DNA from: Elusimicrobiota bacterium
GTDB taxonomy: Bacteria > Elusimicrobiota > Elusimicrobia > UBA1565 > UBA9628
DNA: 64,000 nt
Direction of reading: 5' to 3'
Assembly: GCA_003452935.1 (NCBI GenBank)
Contig: DMMY01000025.1
Span: 62,001-126,000, forward strand
Part shown: positions 7,850 through 16,182 of the stretch, piece after piece
Position numbering within the stretch: position 1 is the stretch's first letter
How the letters are laid out: each line of letters starts with the position of its first letter
Position numbers and translations under genes: made by a program
Notes under the pieces: model-generated
Seen by the model: only the letters and a program-made list of their open reading frames with translations
What the model was told of the DNA's origin: nothing
Database searches by the model: none

Positions 7850-9389
7850 AGAGATCCGGCTGAAGGCCCGGGCGCTTGCGGGGCGGGGATTCTTGCTCCT
7901 GGATGCGGCGCAGCTCCTCGGCGATGTCGGCCACGAATGCCGAAGGCGCGAGCTTGAGCGTCTTCCCGAAGAGAAAGCGCTGGCGCGCGTAGGAGATAAA
8001 CAGCCTCTGCCGCGCCCTCGTCATGCCGACGTAGAAGAGCCGCCGCTCTTCCTCGATCCGGGGTTCGGCGCGGCGGCCGTCTGCGGCGCGGCGGAAGGGC
8101 AGGACGCCGTCCTCGCACCCGGTCAAAAACACCACCGGAAACTCCAGGCCTTTGGCCCGGTGCACGGTCATCAAGGTGATCGCTTCCCCGCGAGGGGCCG
8201 CGGTCTCGCTGTCGCGAAAGTCCTCGAGGTCCTCGGCCTCGTCGATCAGGACCCCGTCTTTCTTGATCTTCTTGCCGTAAGTGACGTAGGGCAGGCCCGC
8301 GCGCTCCAGTGCCGTTTCAAAGAGCCTGGCCTGGGCGTTGAGCCGGTAAAGGATGGCGATGTCCGCAAGGCCGTGGCAGCGCGCTTCTTCCCCGGTCTGC
8401 GCCCAGCCGCTGTCCACCGTGAACCGGCTGGCCCCGCCGAGCAGCCCCTCGACGCGGCGCGCGATCATCTCGGCTTCCTGGCGGTCGCTTTGATGCCCGG
8501 AGATGTCCACGGGCAGGCCTCGTTGCAGCCGGGCGCGCAGACAGCGCGGGACCTGCGCGCGGTTGCGGGCGATGACCTGCTTGGCCGCGTCCAGGATAAC
8601 CGCCTGGGACCGGTAGTTCTCGGTGAGGCTCAGGACGCGGCAGCCGGGATGATCCCGGCGGAATTGCGCGAAGGGGGAGAAAGGGGTCGCGGCGAAGCCG
8701 TAGATGGACTGGTCCGGATCGCCTATCACGCAGAAATCCTCGCCGGCCAGGCGGCTGATGAAGCGGTATTGGGCCAGGCTCGTGTCCTGGAACTCGTCCA
8801 TGATGACATGGTCAAAGCGCTGGCGCCAGCGCTTGAGCGATTCGGGCTTCTCGTCGAAGAGGCGCAAAACGAAGAGGAAGAGATCGTCGAAATCCAGGAG
8901 ACGCCGCTCCTGCAGACGCTGCTGAAAGGCCAGGGCCGGGCCGGACTGCGGCCACTGGAGACCCTGCTTGAGGCCGCGTATTTCATCGAGGAGGGAGGCG
9001 CGCTCGGAACTCGGCAGCAAACCCTCCAAAAGGCCGGGCTTGTCTTCCTCGCGCAGGATGGAGAATTCTCCTTGATAGGGATAAGCCTCCTCGCGCAGGA
9101 TGCGAAAGGCCGCGGCGTGGCAGGTTTCGATCCAGAGCTCGCCCAGGTCCGCTCCGGAGCCGGCAAGAAGGCCCCGGATGCGCCCCCTCATCTCCGCGGC
9201 GGCGCTGCGCGTGAACGTGACGGCCAGAATCGAGCGTGGAGAAGCATGGAGATCACGGATCAATCGGGCGACGCGATGCGAGAACACGCGCGTCTTGCCC
9301 GTTCCCGGCCCGGCCGCGACGATGAGCGGCCCGGCGTCGGCATGCACGGCCTGGGACTGGCTGGCGTCAAGCTCGGAAGAGGGCTCCAC
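7839..9389 (-). CDS. UvrD/Rep-like superfamily I DNA helicase, short form
   Basis: A 516-residue helicase. The superfamily I motifs are seen in order: Walker A AAGPGTGKT (25-33), DEFQD (198-202), GDPDQSIYGF (223-232), ENYRSQ (257-262), TVHRAKGLEFPVV in the second half, and GMTRARQRL near 455. It is about 150-200 residues shorter than UvrD or PcrA, so the 2B insert and C-terminal tail look reduced. The start is GTG at 9389, two bases after the EndoQ gene stop, so the two are co-transcribed. That suggests it unwinds DNA during repair of deaminated bases started by EndoQ. Confidence 0.9.
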   Translation of the reverse strand: MEPSSELDASQSQAVHADAGPLIVAAGPGTGKTRVFSHRVARLIRDLHASPRSILAVTFTRSAAAEMRGRIRGLLAGSGADLGELWIETCHAAAFRILREEAYPYQGEFSILREEDKPGLLEGLLPSSERASLLDEIRGLKQGLQWPQSGPALAFQQRLQERRLLDFDDLFLFVLRLFDEKPESLKRWRQRFDHVIMDEFQDTSLAQYRFISRLAGEDFCVIGDPDQSIYGFAATPFSPFAQFRRDHPGCRVLSLTENYRSQAVILDAAKQVIARNRAQVPRCLRARLQRGLPVDISGHQSDRQEAEMIARRVEGLLGGASRFTVDSGWAQTGEEARCHGLADIAILYRLNAQARLFETALERAGLPYVTYGKKIKKDGVLIDEAEDLEDFRDSETAAPRGEAITLMTVHRAKGLEFPVVFLTGCEDGVLPFRRAADGRRAEPRIEEERRLFYVGMTRARQRLFISYARQRFLFGKTLKLAPSAFVADIAEELRRIQEQESPPRKRPGLQPDLFNL

Positions 9390-9391
9390 GG

Positions 9392-10675
9392 CTAGAACAA
9401 GCAGAGCTGCGATTTTGGGGTGAAGTCCTTGTCGTCTAAGAGGGTGATCTCGCCGTATTCCCCGTCATAGCCGGGGTTGATTTTCACTTGGCCTTGCCGC
9501 ATCCTGTCCAGAGCCAAGGCCAGCAAGGCCAGGCCCTCCTCAGCCAGAGGCTCCGGAGGCAATTCCCGCAGGATATGGAATTCGCTGCCGAACCGCGCCA
9601 GAAGCCGGTGGTAGAGGGCGTCGAGCTTGACGCTGGCCGGTCCCACGCGCAGAACCTGGCCCAGGACTTCCTTAAGAGGTATGAGGCTCTCGAAATCCGC
9701 GGCGCCCGAGGGCTTCTTCCCAATTTTGCGATCCGCGAGCTTCTCCACGCGATTGAGCACGCCCACGGTGACCGGCTTGCCGCAGGCCGGACAGAGGCCT
9801 TGGCAACGCCGGGTTTCCTCGGGGTCGAGACGCGTCTCGCATTTGCGGTGGCCGTCTACGTGGTACTTGCCTTCCTCGGGGAAGAATTCGATGGTCTTCA
9901 AGAAGCGGCGAGGGTCGCGGCTGCGAATGGCGGAGAAAATACCGTCGTAGGAGGGCTCGCAATCGAGGATGTTGGCTTCCCGACCGAGTTTTTCCGGCGA
10001 GTGGGCGTCGGAATTGGAGATGAGGGCGATGCGATCCAAGGCGGAGAGCCGCCAGTTCATGGCCGGGTCCGAGGAAAGTCCGGTCTCGACGGCGAATATC
10101 TCGGGCGCCAGGTCGCCGAAGCATTCCTCTAGGGAGTCGAAGCCGGACTGCGAGCCGAAAACCGCGAAGTGCGGGGTCCAGGCGTGAGCCGGAACCAGAT
10201 GGGCGTCGGCGCAGGCGTCGCGCACGATGGCCAGGAGCTGTCTGGAATCGAGGCCCAGGATGGGGCGTCCGTCCGAGCGCAGGTTTCCGATCTCGGCCAG
10301 CCGGGAGCTGATGCGCTGCGCGGCTTCCAAAGAGGGGGCAAAGACCAGGTGATGGACTTTTCGCACCCGGTCGTCCTTTTTATAGATGCACGATATCTCG
10401 GCCTCGAGCAGGAAACGCATGGGCGCGCGGCAGGTCGGCGCGATCTCCGCATCCTGCTCGCGGGCCAGATCGGGTTTGAGCGCGTAGAGGCCGGGTTCGG
10501 CCGGGACGAGCTTGTCCTTAAGAGCGGCGAACCAGCCGGGATGGGTGAAGTCGCCCGTGGCCAGGACCGAGATGCCCTTGAGCTGGCACCAGCGATAAAG
10601 GGATTCGGGTTCCAGGGATTTGCTGCAGGCGCGGGAGTGGCGGGAATGGATGTGCAGGTCCGCGATGATGCGCAT
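9392..10675 (-). CDS. Endonuclease Q (EndoQ) family, PHP-domain repair nuclease
   Basis: A 427-residue protein matching EndoQ, which nicks DNA 5' of deoxyuridine, hypoxanthine, xanthine and abasic sites. PHP metal ligands are visible: H8 and H10 (DLHIHS), D42/H45, E91/E93, H108-H109, H164 and D223/H225 (NSDAHS). A zinc-finger follows with C279, C291, C295 and C298, a hallmark of this family compared with other PHP proteins. The gene precedes the UvrD-like helicase by two bases. EndoQ is best known from archaea and occurs in a minority of bacteria. Start at the ATG ending at 10675; the ribosome site is weak. Confidence 0.88.
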   Translation of the reverse strand: MRIIADLHIHSRHSRACSKSLEPESLYRWCQLKGISVLATGDFTHPGWFAALKDKLVPAEPGLYALKPDLAREQDAEIAPTCRAPMRFLLEAEISCIYKKDDRVRKVHHLVFAPSLEAAQRISSRLAEIGNLRSDGRPILGLDSRQLLAIVRDACADAHLVPAHAWTPHFAVFGSQSGFDSLEECFGDLAPEIFAVETGLSSDPAMNWRLSALDRIALISNSDAHSPEKLGREANILDCEPSYDGIFSAIRSRDPRRFLKTIEFFPEEGKYHVDGHRKCETRLDPEETRRCQGLCPACGKPVTVGVLNRVEKLADRKIGKKPSGAADFESLIPLKEVLGQVLRVGPASVKLDALYHRLLARFGSEFHILRELPPEPLAEEGLALLALALDRMRQGQVKINPGYDGEYGEITLLDDKDFTPKSQLCLF

Positions 10676-10705
10676 AAGTCCATGTTATCAAAATACCGGC
10701 CGCGC

Positions 10706-13700
10706 TTACTTGCGCAGCAGGAGCAGCGCCATGAGCAGCGCGACCGCGGTCACCGCCACGTTGATGCCCAGCAGGATGGCCGGCATGGTCAGAACCGCTC
10801 CCACGGCCGGCAGGATGCGAGCCGCGCTCACGGCCGCGAAAATGGGCAGCGTGGCCAGGACGCTGGCGGTCATCATCCACTTGGAGAGATTGCGGTATTT
10901 GTCCTGCGGCAGGTTCTGGGAGTAATAGGCCATCCACTTGTTTGAATTGATGGTGACGAGGCCGCCCAAGATTCCGCCCAAGACAAAGGTGAGGATGGGG
11001 ACGCCGAGGCAAGCCGACCAGACAAAGGCCGCGGCTGCTATCGCGGCCATGACGGCCCAGGCCTTGCGATCGAGCTTTTTCTCCGGCAGCAGGGTCAGGG
11101 TGGCCAGGAGGCTGGCCAGCCAACTGCCCCCGTCGTAGAGTCCGATCATGGTTCCGGCGGCCGAGGGGGAGGAAAAGACGCTCAAGGCCAGGACCGTGGA
11201 GAGCACCCCGTAAACCATGAAATGCATGAAGCGGAAAAATCCATAGGGAAGGTAGTCCTTGAAGCCCAGCTTAGCCGTGGGTTGCATGGGCGCGGGCGCT
11301 TGCGCCGTGGGCTCGGCAATTGGTTTGTGCCAGGGTTCCCGATATTTGAGCGTCGCGTAGATCGCGGCCGAGACCGCGATTCCGGCGCTGGAGATCGCCA
11401 TCATGGCCAGCCCTCCGACGAGGTCGAGCAGGGGGACGGCCACGAAGAAAGCCATGACGATGCATGCGATCTCCACCCATTGATAGGCGTAATTGAGACC
11501 CAGCTCGAGCTTCGCCGGATTGTGGTTGCCGATGATCATGCGCGGCAGGAGGTTCTCGGCCACGCCCCGGTTGATGCCGTAGACCAGGCCTTGCACGACC
11601 GCGTTGGCCAGGAAAGCCGCGAGCATGAGTCCCGGCGCGGCCGAGGACGCCAGGATGATGGGCGTACCGGCCAAGGCCAGGGCCGCTACCGCCGCTACGT
11701 TGACCCACTTGGGGTTGAAGCGGGCCATGAAAGCCGAGCCCAGCCAGGCTCCGGCCACGCGCGTGACATAGCCCAACCCCGTGATCATCAGGGCCGTGGG
11801 CAAGCCGAAGAGCGCGGCCGAGAACAGGGGCATGGCCACGGCTTGTATTTCCTGCGCCATGGCATTGAGGGTCCATGCGGGCGCGAAGCCCCAGAGAAAG
11901 GATTTGGGCAGCATCCGGATGCGCTGGAGCCAGCCGGCGCGGCCGAATTCGATGCGGTCCGCCCAGTCGCCGGCCACCAGGCGCCCTTCCTCGCTGTCGT
12001 GGCCGTAAATTCCGGTTTGGGTCGCGACTTTGCCGTCCGCGGTCTCGATGTCTATCTCGACATTTCTTAGAAGCTCGAAAAGCCGGTCGCGCGAGGCGAT
12101 TTCTTCCGCGCCCCGGATCGTTATATTTCCGAGCAAATCGTTTTCAGTGACCATGTCTCCGGGAGCGAGGAAGGCTTCGGAAAGGAATATCTCGCCTCCG
12201 GTTTCGGGCAAGCCGCGCACGGCCTTAAGACGCCCGGCAGTCCGGGCGATCAGGAACCGGTGCTGCAGCAGGCCGGGCTTTTCCACGGGCTGCGGCCGGC
12301 TCTCGCGGCCAAAGGCCGCGAGCATGCCTTCCTCCATCGCGTCCACCCCGGCGGTCTCGCGCACGCTCGCCCATATGTCGGCTCCGCCCATGCGCGCGTT
12401 GATCTCCACGACGGGGGCGGCGAGCTTGCCTTGGATCAGGGTCAGGATGAGTTCCACGTGGGCGTTGCCGGTTTTTAGGCCCACGGCGTCCAAGGCCTTG
12501 CGCGTCTGGTTTTTGGCCAGAGCCGCCAGCTCCGCGGGCAGCGCCGCGGGGTAGGTGGTGCCCCGCTCTTGATTGCCCAGGGCCGGGGGATTGTAGGCGA
12601 GATTCATGAACACGGGCTCGCCCCGACGCATGATGACCTCGGCGTCGAGCATGAGCCCGTCGGGGATCTGGCCTTCGAAGAGGACCAGGGGCTTTTGGTC
12701 GACCTGCTTGCTGCGCGCCTTGCGCGGATCGGCTTTGATGAGGCCGTCCATCTTGGCGATGATGTCGCGATAGGCCGCGGCAGCGGCCTCGGGAGATTCT
12801 ATGTTGAGCGTGACGCCCCAGCCGCCGCCTCCGGAATCCGGCTTGGCCACGGCCTTGCCGAATCCCGCGGCCAGTATCTTAAGAAAAGCCTCCCGAGCCT
12901 CGGCCTCGCTGCGCGCCGCGAAGGCCGGCAGGTGCAGGCTCGCGTCCGGGTAGGCGTTCATGAGCTTGCGCGCCAGGCTCTTGGTGTGGGCCGCCCTGAC
13001 CGCCTCTGGCGCGTTGCCGGCGACGCCCAGGGCTTGGGAGAGTTCGGCCTCGAGTTGGGAGTAAGCGTTGAGATAGGTCTTGACCGCGTCCATGCGCCGG
13101 GTCTTGGAGAGCTCTTGGACTTGGGCCGCGATCGCGGCGATGTTTTCAGGCGAGTGGTTGCCGATGTCCGCGCCGTGGTAGTTCTCGGGCTTGATGCCCA
13201 TGGAAACGGCGAAATCCTTTTGGTCCGGGTAGCCCAGGACCGCTAGTTCGAAGCCGTATTTCCGCGAGAGGCGCAGCATGTTCTCGTAAAGGTAGTTCCG
13301 GCCGTTGATGCGGGAAACGATATAAAGAAGCGTCTTGCCGGCGAGTTCCCCCGAGCCGGCCGCCGTTTGGGACTGGTCCGGCTTGGATAAGCCGTTCCCG
13401 TTTCGGGGTGCGGCTAGGCCGGCTCCCGAGGGCTGCTCGGTCTGCGCCGCGGCGGCCCTGCTTCGCCCTTCGAACAGCAAGCCTGAAACGGCGCGCGCGT
13501 CTTCACGGCTGATTTGGGCCGAGAGGACTTCCGCGGTTTGGTTCTGCGCGGATTGAGACGCGTCAAGGAGCGTCTCCGGGCCGGTATTCGTCCGCGCAGG
13601 TTGCTGCGCGGCCGTAGGAGCTGGGAGGCCGGCAGGTAAGAGCGATTGCGCGGCGACAGCCGGCTGTGATTGCGGCTGCTCCCGCGTCCGGACAACGGCA

Positions 13701-13960
13701 TGCTTTTGCGCGGTTGCGACGGGCCGGGGGGCGGTCAGGCCGGTTGCCAGTGCATGCGCTTGCCGCGTCAAGGGAGCCAGGCCCGCGGCGGGATGGGAAA
13801 TCGCCGGGATGACCGCGATTTTGGGCGCGGATTTGGAGGCGTGGACGGTGGCCGCGGCTAAGGCCTGGTACGGGGCCGGTCCCGGGCAACCGAGGATGAA
13901 GGCGCCGGCCAGGACAGGCGCGAAAAACTTTTTAAGCATGGTCCGTCGGTCTGGATTCAT
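10706..13960 (-). CDS. Fusion: exported leader + ATP-grasp ligase + MFS transporter
   Basis: A 1084-residue three-part protein. Residues 8-36 are a signal-like segment (KKFFAPVLAGAFIL, then AAA). Residues 37-205 are Ala/Pro/Gln-rich and low in complexity. Residues 208-640 form an ATP-grasp ligase of the carboxylate-amine type: nucleotide Lys K373 with the GGGGWG loop (377-382), then E503 (NAHVEL) and the metal site E519-x-N521 with R523 (VVEINARMGG). Residues 685-1084 contain ten to twelve hydrophobic helices arranged like a major facilitator transporter. Separate L-amino-acid ligase and MFS exporter genes occur together in bacilysin-type clusters; here they are one chain. If the leader exports the ligase domain, access to ATP is hard to explain, so the leader may instead be a cytoplasm-facing anchor. 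It lies 30 bases upstream of the EndoQ gene. Confidence 0.8.
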   Translation of the reverse strand: MNPDRRTMLKKFFAPVLAGAFILGCPGPAPYQALAAATVHASKSAPKIAVIPAISHPAAGLAPLTRQAHALATGLTAPRPVATAQKHAVVRTREQPQSQPAVAAQSLLPAGLPAPTAAQQPARTNTGPETLLDASQSAQNQTAEVLSAQISREDARAVSGLLFEGRSRAAAAQTEQPSGAGLAAPRNGNGLSKPDQSQTAAGSGELAGKTLLYIVSRINGRNYLYENMLRLSRKYGFELAVLGYPDQKDFAVSMGIKPENYHGADIGNHSPENIAAIAAQVQELSKTRRMDAVKTYLNAYSQLEAELSQALGVAGNAPEAVRAAHTKSLARKLMNAYPDASLHLPAFAARSEAEAREAFLKILAAGFGKAVAKPDSGGGGWGVTLNIESPEAAAAAYRDIIAKMDGLIKADPRKARSKQVDQKPLVLFEGQIPDGLMLDAEVIMRRGEPVFMNLAYNPPALGNQERGTTYPAALPAELAALAKNQTRKALDAVGLKTGNAHVELILTLIQGKLAAPVVEINARMGGADIWASVRETAGVDAMEEGMLAAFGRESRPQPVEKPGLLQHRFLIARTAGRLKAVRGLPETGGEIFLSEAFLAPGDMVTENDLLGNITIRGAEEIASRDRLFELLRNVEIDIETADGKVATQTGIYGHDSEEGRLVAGDWADRIEFGRAGWLQRIRMLPKSFLWGFAPAWTLNAMAQEIQAVAMPLFSAALFGLPTALMITGLGYVTRVAGAWLGSAFMARFNPKWVNVAAVAALALAGTPIILASSAAPGLMLAAFLANAVVQGLVYGINRGVAENLLPRMIIGNHNPAKLELGLNYAYQWVEIACIVMAFFVAVPLLDLVGGLAMMAISSAGIAVSAAIYATLKYREPWHKPIAEPTAQAPAPMQPTAKLGFKDYLPYGFFRFMHFMVYGVLSTVLALSVFSSPSAAGTMIGLYDGGSWLASLLATLTLLPEKKLDRKAWAVMAAIAAAAFVWSACLGVPILTFVLGGILGGLVTINSNKWMAYYSQNLPQDKYRNLSKWMMTASVLATLPIFAAVSAARILPAVGAVLTMPAILLGINVAVTAVALLMALLLLRK

Positions 13961-14211
13961 GTTCGCGAGGATACTATAGCTTGCGCAGATCAGGGCCGGA
14001 AGAGTCGAAGGACCCTGCGCGAGCGGGTCTTAAAGCCCGGCATATGGAGTAGGCCCAAAGGTCCTGGCCTTCGGAGAGGTTCCCTTTCGGCCTATCCGGG
14101 GTGGGTCTAATGGACTTGAAAAAAGAGGCCCAAAGACCCATTTCCGAATCATTGAAACAGTCTATACTGATGCCAAGATTTTCCACATCGGACAAAGGAG
14201 CGGTGCTTATT

Positions 14212-15486
14212 ATGAAGAACGATATTCATGACGGAGGTCCTGCGCTGAAGCGCTGGCTGGCGGGACTGCTGGCGTTGATGATGACGGCGATGGCGCCCGG
14301 CCAGGCGTTGTGCCAGGTCGTTGCGGCGCCCCAGGCTCGGCCTGAAGCGGGCGTCAAGGCCGTGACGATAGTCCAGGGCCCAAGCCTGGTGATGACTCCG
14401 GAAATCCTCAAGCGTTGGGGAGTGGTTTTGGATAAGAACGTCCCCGGCAATTATTACGACATGTCGCAGTCTCGGCGCGAGGAGCTGGACGCTCACGTGC
14501 TGGAGTGGGAAGGGGACAGGCTTGCGGATGTCGCGACCTTGAAGCAGTTGGTGGGGGAGAACTGGAAGAATTTCGTGGACGCCAACGAGATCCCGACCGC
14601 GGAGGGCAAGAAGCTTATCGAACGGTCCAAGTCGCGCGTGATGGGAGCGAATTCCGCCGGCATGAAGCTGGCCGCGGGCCTGGTCGCAGATATGCCGAAG
14701 GATGCCGCGGCTAAGAACGGTGCACTGGACAATGTGGCCAGCAAGTCCAACTCCATGTTTGATGGCGCTGTTTCCGCGGGCACGGGAGTGGGAGCCGCGG
14801 TCGTAGACGGCTTGGGCATGAGCGGATTTTTCACGGCTCAGGCGTTCGGCGACGCGGCGATAGCCCTGGGCAATACGGCGCAGTCTTTGGGCAATACGGC
14901 GGCCACCCTGGGCCAACAGGCCGGGGCTGCCGCGGCCGCTGGGAATTTGGCCGAGGCAGGGCGGTTGGGCGCGCAGGCTGAGCAGGCAGGAGCCCAGGCG
15001 GCGCAGGCGGGAGCCCAGGCCGAAGCCAACGGCGCCAAGGCCGTGAAGGCCGCCAACGGGGCAAAGACCTTGACCTTGATCGGCGGGGGCCTGATGGTCG
15101 CCGACGGAATTTGGGATATATACAAGGGACTCAGCGACGGCAAGAAGATCGTCGAATATTTGAAGCTCAACGAGAGCTCGATCCAGCGCGGCGCGAGCCT
15201 GCTGCCGCCTTCCGTCATTGAGTTGTTGGAGAAGAAGGCTGACAAGGCCGATGAGCGGGTGGTCGTCGGCGGAGTCAAGATCGGCGCGGGAGCGGTGCAG
15301 TTTTCCAGCCTGCTCGTGCCCATCGAACTGGCCGCTTATTTCCTTTATGCCGGAGCCGCCATTTATCTGGCCGCTCAGATTTATCAGCACCGGGAGGCCA
15401 TCGCGAAGCTCTTCAAGAGCATCTGGCAGTGGATTAAATCCGTTTTCGGTTCCAAGGCTCCGGCGGCGGCCGCGCCCAAGCCGTAG
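14212..15486 (+). CDS. Secreted Ala-rich protein with helical repeats
   Basis: A 424-residue protein of unknown function. The signal peptide covers about residues 1-33 (LAGLLALMMTAMAPGQALC). The middle has a strongly alanine-rich helical region, about 215-285, made of short imperfect repeats (NTAQSLGNTAATLGQQ, then AQAEQAGAQAAQAGAQ). Two hydrophobic segments follow (TLIGGGLMVADGIW and LLVPIELAAYFLYAGAAIYL), so the C-terminal third could insert in a membrane. The ATG at 14212 is chosen for the AAGGAG upstream (11-base spacing) and because the signal peptide begins there; an in-frame start at 14101 adds 37 unlikely residues. A strong terminator follows. I recognise no family. Confidence 0.75.
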   Translation: MKNDIHDGGPALKRWLAGLLALMMTAMAPGQALCQVVAAPQARPEAGVKAVTIVQGPSLVMTPEILKRWGVVLDKNVPGNYYDMSQSRREELDAHVLEWEGDRLADVATLKQLVGENWKNFVDANEIPTAEGKKLIERSKSRVMGANSAGMKLAAGLVADMPKDAAAKNGALDNVASKSNSMFDGAVSAGTGVGAAVVDGLGMSGFFTAQAFGDAAIALGNTAQSLGNTAATLGQQAGAAAAAGNLAEAGRLGAQAEQAGAQAAQAGAQAEANGAKAVKAANGAKTLTLIGGGLMVADGIWDIYKGLSDGKKIVEYLKLNESSIQRGASLLPPSVIELLEKKADKADERVVVGGVKIGAGAVQFSSLLVPIELAAYFLYAGAAIYLAAQIYQHREAIAKLFKSIWQWIKSVFGSKAPAAAAPKP

Positions 15487-15516
15487 GACGAGGCTGCAGG
15501 CTGGCGGATCAGGAAA

Positions 15517-15562
15517 GTCCGGGGCTCGCGCCGTTAAGACGCGAGCCCCGGACGATTTTTTT
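15517..15562 (+). terminator. Rho-independent terminator
   Basis: A perfect 14-bp stem (GTCCGGGGCTCGCG paired with CGCGAGCCCCGGAC, nine-base loop) is followed by GA and seven T. It ends the transcript of the Ala-rich secreted protein. Confidence 0.92.
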
Positions 15563-15585
15563 GCGGACTTCGGTCGCGGAGCGGT

Positions 15586-16071
15586 TCATCCCACCACGCA
15601 CACGGTGACGCCTGATGCGTGGTTGACGATCGTATTGGCCAGACTGCCTATGAGCGCGTGCGCGGTCGGAGGATGGGTGCAGTTGCGGCCGATGACCAGG
15701 GTTTTGTATTCGCCGGTCTTGGCCGCGGCCAGAATGCTCTCGGCCGTCGAGTCCAGCTCCGAGGCAGCGACCTTGGTCTCGATTCTCGCCGGATCAATGC
15801 CCGCCAGGACCAGCTTTTCCGCGGCTTGCTGGAAAACGCGCGCCACCAGGAGCTTCTCATTGGCCCGCCATTTGTCTATGACCTTTTGGCGCGCCTCGTT
15901 CTCTTCTTTCGTCAGGATATGCCCGTCATCCCAAAACTGGGAAGGCAGGCCCGGCAGAACGTGCAAAAGCGTGACCCGCAGTTCGGGCGTCTTGGCGAAC
16001 TGTTCCGCGACGTATTCCACGGCTCGCAGGGAGCCTTTCGACCTGTCCACGGCGATCAGCAGCCTGTTCAT
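15586..16071 (-). CDS. UspA-family universal stress protein
   Basis: A 161-residue single Usp domain. The first strand with its acid (LLIAVDRS) and the C-terminal strand (VTVCVVG) fit the family. The ATP-binding loop normally reads G-2x-G-9x-G-S; here it is GRNC followed by ten residues and GS, so the second glycine is a cysteine and the spacing is one longer. Nucleotide binding may therefore be altered. A strong GGAGGTG ribosome site and a TATAAT box at 16103-16108 precede it. It is divergent from the DUF2339 gene. Role: stress survival, inferred from family. Confidence 0.88.
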   Translation of the reverse strand: MNRLLIAVDRSKGSLRAVEYVAEQFAKTPELRVTLLHVLPGLPSQFWDDGHILTKEENEARQKVIDKWRANEKLLVARVFQQAAEKLVLAGIDPARIETKVAASELDSTAESILAAAKTGEYKTLVIGRNCTHPPTAHALIGSLANTIVNHASGVTVCVVG

Positions 16072-16102
16072 GTTTCACCTCCGCACATGAAAATTTCTTT
16101 CT

Positions 16103-16133
16103 ATTATACCCTGAGCCGACAGGTTCTTATCAA
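16103..16133 (-). promoter_or_regulatory. Promoter of the universal stress protein gene
   Basis: On the minus strand TTGATA (16128-16133) and a perfect TATAAT (16103-16108) lie 19 bases apart, 32 bases before the start codon. The spacer is on the long side. Confidence 0.55.
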
Positions 16134-16160
16134 GCATTCCGCATGCCGCCGGTCAAGTGA

Positions 16161-16166
16161 TATAAT
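16161..16166 (+). promoter_or_regulatory. -10 box of the DUF2339-cysK-squalene synthase run
   Basis: A perfect TATAAT lies 16 bases before the ATG at 16183, with GGAGGG in between. The expected -35 hexamer (TCCGCA at 16138-16143) is poor. A start here would leave a 5' leader of only about 10 bases. Confidence 0.45.
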
Positions 16167-16182
16167 CCGGCCGGAGGGCATC

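Noticed and set aside
7893..9395. Long plus-strand reading frame of 500 residues opposite the helicase
   Set aside because: It is the mirror of a clear UvrD-like gene; its translation has no domain and is rich in GC-driven Arg, Gly and Ala.
13961..14211. Riboswitch or RNA gene in the 251-base divergent gap
   Set aside because: Only short direct repeats (GGCCCAAAG twice) and a weak TATACT box are seen; no conserved fold recognised.
15586..16071. Pseudogene status of the universal stress protein because of its altered ATP loop
   Set aside because: The frame, ribosome site and promoter are intact; non-ATP-binding Usp proteins are known.
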